NCBI GenBank assembly: GCA_003647715.1 | Contig: QMNJ01000003.1 | Coordinates: forward strand, 1 to 32,438 | Length of the DNA: 32,438 bases | From: Candidatus Coatesiibacteriota bacterium | Lineage (GTDB): Bacteria > RBG-13-66-14 > B26-G2 | Direction: 5' to 3' | Part shown: positions 1-6,289 of the stretch, one piece after another | How positions within the stretch are numbered: position 1 is the first letter of the stretch | How the letters are laid out: every line of letters begins with the position of its first letter | Translations under genes and position numbers: made by a program | Notes under the pieces: generated by a model | Told to the model about the DNA's origin: nothing | What the model saw: only the letters and a program-made list of their open reading frames with translations | Database searches by the model: none

Positions 1-687
1 CCTCTTACCGTTAGCATATATCAGAAACTCTATACCCATCTTACCATATTTATTAAGTAAGGTTTTATACTCCGAGTCCATCGGGTCTAAAGCCCTCTCA
101 GCGGCAGGAGTTCTAACTGGAACTACCAATGGTATCTCTTTGGTAAACAGGGGCTCTTCTATTTCTATCAGTTCTTTCTTCTTGAGAACCTTTGCTATCT
201 CTTTCGCTTCTTCTATGTCAATCCCCAGGTTTGCTGATATGTCCCTTATTGACCTGCCATCACGAATGTTGGAGAGAAACCTCCACTCATCACTGTTGAT
301 TGTAACATCAGTAGATATCTCTGATGTCTTTCGCCATATCATTGCTCTTGGTGACAGCTCCTCCTCCAACTCCTCTTCCTCATCTACACTATGCTTCCTC
401 GCATAAGAGACCATCTCATCTATGGTTATGTCTTTAATGTTTACTTCATCTACCTTCTCACGATTGATGAACTGATACTCTCCCTCATTTACATTTATCA
501 ACTTTACAAATGCATCCTTACCGTAACTATCGTTAAAACTGGCATATAAAACTCTGCCGTTTTCAAATGAGATTTTCCCCTCGCCATTCTCTGTCTTGAT
601 TACTAATATACCCGTCTCTTCAAGGTCAGCAATCACCTTGATTATCTTCTCAACAGATTCCTCTTCTATGCTACCCCTTATCTCCAT
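1..687 (-). CDS. DUF4388 (PATAN-like) domain protein, 3' part cut by the window edge
   Basis: Manual reverse translation from ATG at 687..685 gives 229 open codons to base 1: MEIRGSIEEESVEKIIKVIADLEETGILVIKTENGEGKISFENGRVLYASFNDSYGKDAFVKLINVNEGEYQFINREK..., with the 'G-x-I-x-F-x-x-G-x-x-x-x-A ... G-x-Y-x-F' pattern of DUF4388. Not in the supplied ORF track. Confidence 0.75.
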   Translation of the reverse strand, partial: MEIRGSIEEESVEKIIKVIADLEETGILVIKTENGEGKISFENGRVLYASFNDSYGKDAFVKLINVNEGEYQFINREKVDEVNIKDITIDEMVSYARKHSVDEEEELEEELSPRAMIWRKTSEISTDVTINSDEWRFLSNIRDGRSIRDISANLGIDIEEAKEIAKVLKKKELIEIEEPLFTKEIPLVVPVRTPAAERALDPMDSEYKTLLNKYGKMGIEFLIYANGKR

Positions 688-871
688 TTCTATCAAAAAA
701 ACCTAATCATCTCAAACTCACTTCTAAATACCACCAAAATACTTTGTAAGTTTGACAACTAAATATATCTATCTTTTAGAAACACTTATGTTTATTATAT
801 GAAAAAAATCCATATTTATTAAAACAAAAATATTTTCAATGCTTCCCTGGAGGTATAAACACTGCATTGGA

Positions 872-1510
872 CTACTTACTGTGTGTCAAATAATATGATA
901 ATCCTTCCATCTCAATGGAAAGGTCAACCTGGTTTACTTTTATACCATTTGAAAAGATACTTGGTAAATGTGCAAAAGATAGAATTGCCTTTATACCAGC
1001 ATCAATCAATTTTGCTACAATAATCTCTGCAACCTCTTCAGGGACAGTAACGATGCCCATTTCAATCTTTTTACTCCTTATTACCTTATCCATCTCATCT
1101 TGATGATAGACCCTTACTCCGCTGAACTCCTTCCCAACCTTTTCAGGGTCATTGTCAAATGCTGCTTCAATTATGAAATTCTGTTTTCTGAAGCCCTTAT
1201 AGGCGAGAAGCGCCCTGCCCAACCTGCCCACACCGACTAGAGCAACAGACCAATCTCTATCAATGCCCAATATGGTCCTAAGTTGACTCTTTAAGTGAGA
1301 AACAACATATCCCCTGCCCGGTCTTCCAAACTGACCATAATAAGTTAAATCCTTCCTTATCTGCGCCGCTGAAAAACCCGCTATCTCAGAAAGGTCTGCT
1401 GAGGATATTGAATCCACCCCCTCTTCCTCAAGATTACTAAGAGCCCTATAATATACACTCAATCTATAAACGGTGGTCTTGGGTATTCTCTTTTTCTCTT
1501 CCCCACTCAT
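872..1510 (-). CDS. rex: Redox-sensing transcriptional repressor Rex
   Basis: 212 aa; N-terminal wHTH (RIPKTTVYRLSVYYRAL...SSADLSEIAGFSAAQIRKDLTYYGQFGRPGRGY) plus Rossmann motif VALVGVGRLGRALL, full-length match to Rex. Confidence 0.95.
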   Translation of the reverse strand: MSGEEKKRIPKTTVYRLSVYYRALSNLEEEGVDSISSADLSEIAGFSAAQIRKDLTYYGQFGRPGRGYVVSHLKSQLRTILGIDRDWSVALVGVGRLGRALLAYKGFRKQNFIIEAAFDNDPEKVGKEFSGVRVYHQDEMDKVIRSKKIEMGIVTVPEEVAEIIVAKLIDAGIKAILSFAHLPSIFSNGIKVNQVDLSIEMEGLSYYLTHSK

Positions 1511-1550
1511 ACCTCAACAACAAATGCTAATAACTATCAACATTCAAATC

Positions 1551-1568
1551 AAGTGAAAAATTTAACAA
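1551..1568. promoter_or_regulatory. Possible Rex operator upstream of rex
   Basis: AAGTGAA-AAAT-TTAACAA: right half is a perfect TTAACAA, left half matches 5/7 of TTGTGAA; 18-bp layout like Rex boxes; lies in the rex upstream gap. Confidence 0.35.
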
Positions 1569-1600
1569 GTTATTGATGCTATAATAATTCATATATACCC

Positions 1601-2590
1601 CTATCTACCGAATAATCTGTCCACATCGCTTATAAACAACTTTGATACCTTCTCCCTCGCCTCTCTCATATCATCAGGTATCGCCTCTAATTCCTGCCTG
1701 TTAACAGGTCTCTCGCCCTTAAACTTCTTGTAGAATCTACCTGAACGAATGCTTTCCAGAAGGGAGAGCATCTTATCTCTTACCTCATCATCTATCAAAC
1801 TCTCCCCCGCTACCTTTCCACCATACAGTGCAGTGGTGCTTATCCTCCGCCTCATACCATCAATACCATATCTGAACATTAAATCAGCAATAGCCCTTAT
1901 CTCCTGCACTGTCTCAATATATGCCTGTTCTGGTGGATACCCCTTCTCAATCAGAACCTCAAACGCCCTCAAAGCGAGATAAGGAATGCCACCACATAGA
2001 ACTACCTGTTCGCTGAATAGGTCTAGCTCTGCTTCGGTCTTGAATGTGGTCTCAATGCATCCAACTCTCGCACAACCTAATGCTCCTGCATAGGCAAGGC
2101 ACATATCAAGCGCCCTACCGCTTGCATCCTGCATTACTGAAACCTTCGCCGGGAGCCCCCTCCCTGCCCTATACTCACTCCTCAGGGCATCTCCGGGTCC
2201 CATTGGACCTACCAATACAACATCAATATTGCTATCAAAATTCATGCCTTCAAAGTGAACCGCAACAGTTGAGGCAAAGACCACCATCGCCTTCTCCCTT
2301 AACCTGCCTTTCAGATATTTATTCCACACATCCATATGAAACTCATCGGGAATCAACATTGCAATAACATGCACCCTACCAACAACATCCTCAATCTTTC
2401 CAACTCTGAAGCCATCCCTGGTTGCGGTCTTCATCCTCTCAGAACCCTCCCTCAATGCAATCACTACCTTTACACCTGAATCACGGAGGTTCATCGCTTG
2501 TGCCTTCCCCTGATTGCCATAGCCAATCACCGCCACCTCCCGACCGGCAAGTGCAAAACTATCTACATCCTTCTCCCTATATATCTTCAT
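1601..2590 (-). CDS. Ketol-acid reductoisomerase-like protein (class I), atypical active site
   Basis: 329 aa; GYGNQGKAQAMNLRDSGVKVVIALREGS, ETTFKTEAELDLFSEQVVLCGG, ETVQEIRAIADLMF, ISTTALYGG. Conserved catalytic His and Lys replaced (S107, M130). Confidence 0.85.
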   Translation of the reverse strand: MKIYREKDVDSFALAGREVAVIGYGNQGKAQAMNLRDSGVKVVIALREGSERMKTATRDGFRVGKIEDVVGRVHVIAMLIPDEFHMDVWNKYLKGRLREKAMVVFASTVAVHFEGMNFDSNIDVVLVGPMGPGDALRSEYRAGRGLPAKVSVMQDASGRALDMCLAYAGALGCARVGCIETTFKTEAELDLFSEQVVLCGGIPYLALRAFEVLIEKGYPPEQAYIETVQEIRAIADLMFRYGIDGMRRRISTTALYGGKVAGESLIDDEVRDKMLSLLESIRSGRFYKKFKGERPVNRQELEAIPDDMREAREKVSKLFISDVDRLFGR

Positions 2591-3129
2591 AACGCACCCT
2601 CCCTGAAATCCTTCATCATCGCCCTATAGTAAACAGTAAGTGAATAATAACCGAATATAAGTGCAAGTATAGCCAATGGATAAAATATAACTCTTATATT
2701 AATTATGAAGGCGAGAACAGATAAGGAGGTTAGATTAATATACACCTTGCCATATAACATTGCCGACTGAACTTTTCCCATTGCTCTGATATATCTAATA
2801 GCAATATATATTGAGAAGCACTCCTTTACAATGAGAGCAATCACAAACCATGCCGGTAAATCTCTGAACACCATAAGAAAAACAATCAATGGATAATAAA
2901 GCATTTTATCCGCAATAGTGTCAAATGCTTTCCCGAACTCCGTTACCTGACCCAACCTTCTGGCTACTATACCGTCAAGAAGGTCGCTCAACAAAAACAG
3001 CCCGAATAATCCAATCACCACATACTCAGGTCTTCCTTCCATGAACACCGAATAGTATATAATGATTGGTATTAGAAAAACCCTGCCCAGTGTTATCAGA
3101 TTTGGAATGTTAAAAATACTCATTATCAA
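2587..3129 (-). CDS. CDP-alcohol phosphatidyltransferase family (PgsA-like)
   Basis: 180 aa membrane protein; exact motif DLLDGIVARRLGQVTEFGKAFDTIAD = D-x2-D-G-x2-A-R-x8-G-x3-D-x3-D. Confidence 0.9.
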   Translation of the reverse strand: MIMSIFNIPNLITLGRVFLIPIIIYYSVFMEGRPEYVVIGLFGLFLLSDLLDGIVARRLGQVTEFGKAFDTIADKMLYYPLIVFLMVFRDLPAWFVIALIVKECFSIYIAIRYIRAMGKVQSAMLYGKVYINLTSLSVLAFIINIRVIFYPLAILALIFGYYSLTVYYRAMMKDFREGAL

Positions 3130-3173
3130 TGGAATATAATAATAACAGAATTGCTCTTATATCAATTACAGAA

Positions 3174-3692
3174 CTACCTTTCATTTAATTTATTTCTGCC
3201 TTTCTTCCACGACCTCAAATACCTGTATATGACCATCAGAATAGCGGTCACAGGGACTGCGATGATTACGCCGATTACACCGAAGAAATGAGCCCCTACC
3301 ATCACCGCAATTACGACAAGAACGGGATGCAAGCCAACACTCCTCCCTAATATCTTTGGACCGATGACATAGGCATCAAGAACCTGAACGGTGGTGTATA
3401 AAGCACCAACAAGTAATAGCGACCTGATACGATGTTCAGCAAATAATGCAGATACCACCGCAGGAATAATACCTATCACCACTCCCAGGGTGGGTATGAA
3501 GTTCATCAACCCCCCGAAGTAGCCAATCCATAACGCAAAGGGTATGCCTATTAAGTAGAGACCCAGTGCAAGAATACTACCCTCAATAAGGCATATCAGG
3601 AATATACCCCTGATATAACCACTGATAACCCTCAATATGTTACGACCCAGTTCCTTTATATCCCTATTCTTGCTATGCAAATGTCCATTCAT
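3174..3692 (-). CDS. AI-2E family transporter, C-terminal half only
   Basis: 172 aa; GYIRGIFLICLIEGSILALGLYLIGIPFALWIGYFGGLMNFIPTLGVVIGIIPAVV...LGRSVGLHPVLVVIAVMVGAHFFGVIGVIIAVPVTAIL matches the second half of AI-2E proteins; in-frame stop directly before ATG. Confidence 0.8.
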   Translation of the reverse strand: MNGHLHSKNRDIKELGRNILRVISGYIRGIFLICLIEGSILALGLYLIGIPFALWIGYFGGLMNFIPTLGVVIGIIPAVVSALFAEHRIRSLLLVGALYTTVQVLDAYVIGPKILGRSVGLHPVLVVIAVMVGAHFFGVIGVIIAVPVTAILMVIYRYLRSWKKGRNKLNER

Positions 3693-3904
3693 TTATCCCT
3701 CATAAATAAACTCTGGTTCACTATTAAATAACTTATTAAATTCATCCAATTAAATCCATAAAATAACTGCAAGTATTGTTAAGAATTAAAATTCATACAC
3801 TTAAAATGAAAGGATTTTTCATATTAATAAATTCAATCTCACAAGAACTTTTGTGTTTGACATTTTTCTACCTTTATGTTATTTTAATAGATGCCGAGGT
3901 TATT

Positions 3905-4585
3905 ATGAAAAGATTGTTAATAATTATTCTCCTTTCTTACTTGTCCTTGTTCGCGGAACCCACTTCTATTAAGTTTCCATATTATACTGAACACGAAGAA
4001 CCACTACTACTACCTGACCAAGCAGATATGAGCTATCACAGTGACCCAGAGTGGTGGTGGACATTTGATGTTTCTAATTATGTTCCTGCTTGTTGTTTTG
4101 ACCCTGAAGGTGATTATGGCATCAACGAAGGATTTAAGATATTAACTATCGGTTTCATTGGTTTCCGTGAAGACGGCAATTGCACCATCTATATCCAAAA
4201 AACCAGTTCATGCGATGAACTTCCAACTGTAAACCCCGACGATGGGTGGAGCGATGCTGATTATGGACCATTCTACGGTCACATCAATGCTACATATCCA
4301 AACTACGACGACATAGATGTCAGTGAAGAGAACTGGTGTTTTGGCTATGGTCAACCATTCTGGTTGATGTATCACATTGAGAGTGCATCTCCACCACATC
4401 CGGGAAGCGACGATGGTAATAACTGGTCTGGACATAGTTATACATGGGACCCAACATCTCATGAATGGAAAGACAAACTTGGAACCCCTCCTATAGGAAT
4501 TGATTGGTGCATTCACTGTGTGGTCTTTTATCCCACATCTGTTGAAAATACTTCAATTGGTAAAATAAAATCTCTCTTCTACTAA
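3905..4585 (+). CDS. Secreted hypothetical protein
   Basis: Likely start ATG at 3905 (after gaggttatt) rather than 3776; MKRLLIIILLSYLSLFAEP signal peptide; acidic, Trp/Tyr/Cys-rich mature part; no family recognised. Confidence 0.7.
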   Translation: MKRLLIIILLSYLSLFAEPTSIKFPYYTEHEEPLLLPDQADMSYHSDPEWWWTFDVSNYVPACCFDPEGDYGINEGFKILTIGFIGFREDGNCTIYIQKTSSCDELPTVNPDDGWSDADYGPFYGHINATYPNYDDIDVSEENWCFGYGQPFWLMYHIESASPPHPGSDDGNNWSGHSYTWDPTSHEWKDKLGTPPIGIDWCIHCVVFYPTSVENTSIGKIKSLFY

Positions 4586-4701
4586 ACATAATATATACGA
4601 ACGCATTATAAAGAACTCCAAAACCACTCTTTAAGTGAAGACCCTATTATTGAACAATTATTATCTTGACAGAAAAATCATTTTTATTATCTTATTAAAC
4701 T

Positions 4702-5814
4702 ATGGCTGCTGATGTTTTCTTTATACCCTTTGGCGCTTCAGGTAAAAATGGTCTCGCGAAAGGTATCAAAGCTATTCTTGAAAGGGCAGGACTCCAAAAG
4801 ATAGTGCTTGATGGCGAAATGGTCGCAGTGAAAACCCACTTAGGCGAGAAAGGAAATACCGCCTTCGTTAAACCCATATTCGTGGCTATGGTAGTCAGGG
4901 CAATCAAAGAGACAGGTGGAAAACCATTCCTTACTGACACGAACACACTATATGTGGGTAGCAGGGGCAACGCAATAAGCCACCTTGAAACCGCATACAT
5001 ACATGGTTTTCTACCCTATCCCGTGGGGGCACCTGTGATAATCGCTGATGGACTTAGGGGTAGCGATGGTGTAGAGATTGAAATAGATGGCAAGCACTTC
5101 AAAGTAGTTGAGATTGCCAAGCATATTTCAGAGGCGGACTCAATGGTGGTGATAACCCACTTCAAGGGTCATGACCTCACCGCCTTCGGTGGCGCTATAA
5201 AAAACATAGGAATGGGATGTTCAACCCGGAAGGGCAAGTTGAATATGCACTCAAATGTAAAACCATTCGTTGAGGAGGATAGATGCACCGGCTGTAAGTT
5301 ATGCACAAAATGGTGCCCGGTAGATGCAATAAAGATTGTGAACAAAAAAGCAATAATAGATAGTGATACCTGCATTGGATGTGCTGAATGCATCGGCGCC
5401 TGCCCCGAGAAAGCAATAAATATTATCTGGGATGCCGCATCCAACTCCGCACAGGAGAAGATGGCGGAGTTCGCAAGCGGTGTCTCTAAAGTGTTAAACA
5501 ATAAATTTTTATTCATTAACTTTTTAACTGAGATAACACCTGCCTGTGACTGCTATCCATTCAGCGGTGCACCTATCGTCCCGGATATTGGCATATTAGC
5601 ATCAAGAGACCCTGTCGCCATAGACATGGCTTCCTACGACCTGGTGAACAATCAACCAGGTTTAAATAGAGAGGTTCTTGGAGACGCAGTGGCTATAGGA
5701 GCAGACAAGTTCAAGGCGATATACCCGCACTTAGACGGTCTCATCCAGTTGAGGCACGCAAAGGCACTTGGACTTGGAAGCATAGAATATAACCTGATTA
5801 AGATGGAGGATTAG
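4702..5814 (+). CDS. DUF362 protein with two [4Fe-4S] ferredoxin motifs
   Basis: 370 aa; DRCTGCKLCTKWCPVDAI and DTCIGCAECIGACPEKAI inside a DUF362-type sequence (VAVKTHLGEKGNTAFVKP, VITHFKGHDLTAFGGAIKNIGMGC, SRDPVAIDMASYDLVN). Confidence 0.93.
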   Translation: MAADVFFIPFGASGKNGLAKGIKAILERAGLQKIVLDGEMVAVKTHLGEKGNTAFVKPIFVAMVVRAIKETGGKPFLTDTNTLYVGSRGNAISHLETAYIHGFLPYPVGAPVIIADGLRGSDGVEIEIDGKHFKVVEIAKHISEADSMVVITHFKGHDLTAFGGAIKNIGMGCSTRKGKLNMHSNVKPFVEEDRCTGCKLCTKWCPVDAIKIVNKKAIIDSDTCIGCAECIGACPEKAINIIWDAASNSAQEKMAEFASGVSKVLNNKFLFINFLTEITPACDCYPFSGAPIVPDIGILASRDPVAIDMASYDLVNNQPGLNREVLGDAVAIGADKFKAIYPHLDGLIQLRHAKALGLGSIEYNLIKMED

Positions 5815-5816
5815 AT

Positions 5817-6158
5817 ATGAGGTCTGCGATATTCACAGTTATTCTAATCATAGTAATAACTTTTCTATCCTGCGGTGATACAATTATACCTCCCAACACG
5901 GCAAAGAGAACGGTATATCTTGTGAGCGAGGAGGATATTACTGGCAGGGGCGGTTATATTGATATAGCAGAACTGGCTGGCATCACCGATGTGGATGGAG
6001 AAACCGAGATGCCCTGTATTATGGTTTATGGTGACAGAAGAAAATCAGATAGCTGGTCACCGTTATCACCACAATATTACAAACTTTATGAAGGGCAGAT
6101 ATGGATAGATTCTGAAGGCGGGGACTCGGAGTTTTATAGGATAGTTGTCATCAAGTGA
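5817..6158 (+). CDS. Small putative lipoprotein
   Basis: 113 aa; MRSAIFTVILIIVITFLSCGD signal with lipobox-like FLSC; starts 2 nt after the DUF362 stop. Confidence 0.7.
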   Translation: MRSAIFTVILIIVITFLSCGDTIIPPNTAKRTVYLVSEEDITGRGGYIDIAELAGITDVDGETEMPCIMVYGDRRKSDSWSPLSPQYYKLYEGQIWIDSEGGDSEFYRIVVIK

Positions 6159-6251
6159 TTTTGTTATTGGTTTAGACATTATCTTTATAATAGAATATAA
6201 AAAACTTGATTTGAATTGAATAAGATGGATGATAGTAATTTCTATCAGTGT

Positions 6252-6271
6252 GTATTATGTTTATATAATAC
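6252..6271. promoter_or_regulatory. Perfect inverted repeat before the RBS of the coiled-coil gene
   Basis: GTATTAT-gtttat-ATAATAC (7-bp perfect arms, 6-nt loop), just 5' of aggaggg RBS. Confidence 0.3.
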
Positions 6272-6289
6272 AAATAGGAGGGATTCATT

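Noticed and set aside
140-406. 88-aa plus-strand ORF in the track
   Set aside because: Antisense to the 229-codon DUF4388-like reading frame; Ser-rich low-complexity translation typical of a shadow ORF.
2044-2367. 107-aa plus-strand ORF inside the KARI-like gene
   Set aside because: Antisense, low-complexity His/Pro/Ser translation; the minus-strand gene is clear.
4208-5516. Minus-strand ORFs opposite the secreted protein and the DUF362 gene
   Set aside because: Antisense to well-supported genes and without recognisable motifs.
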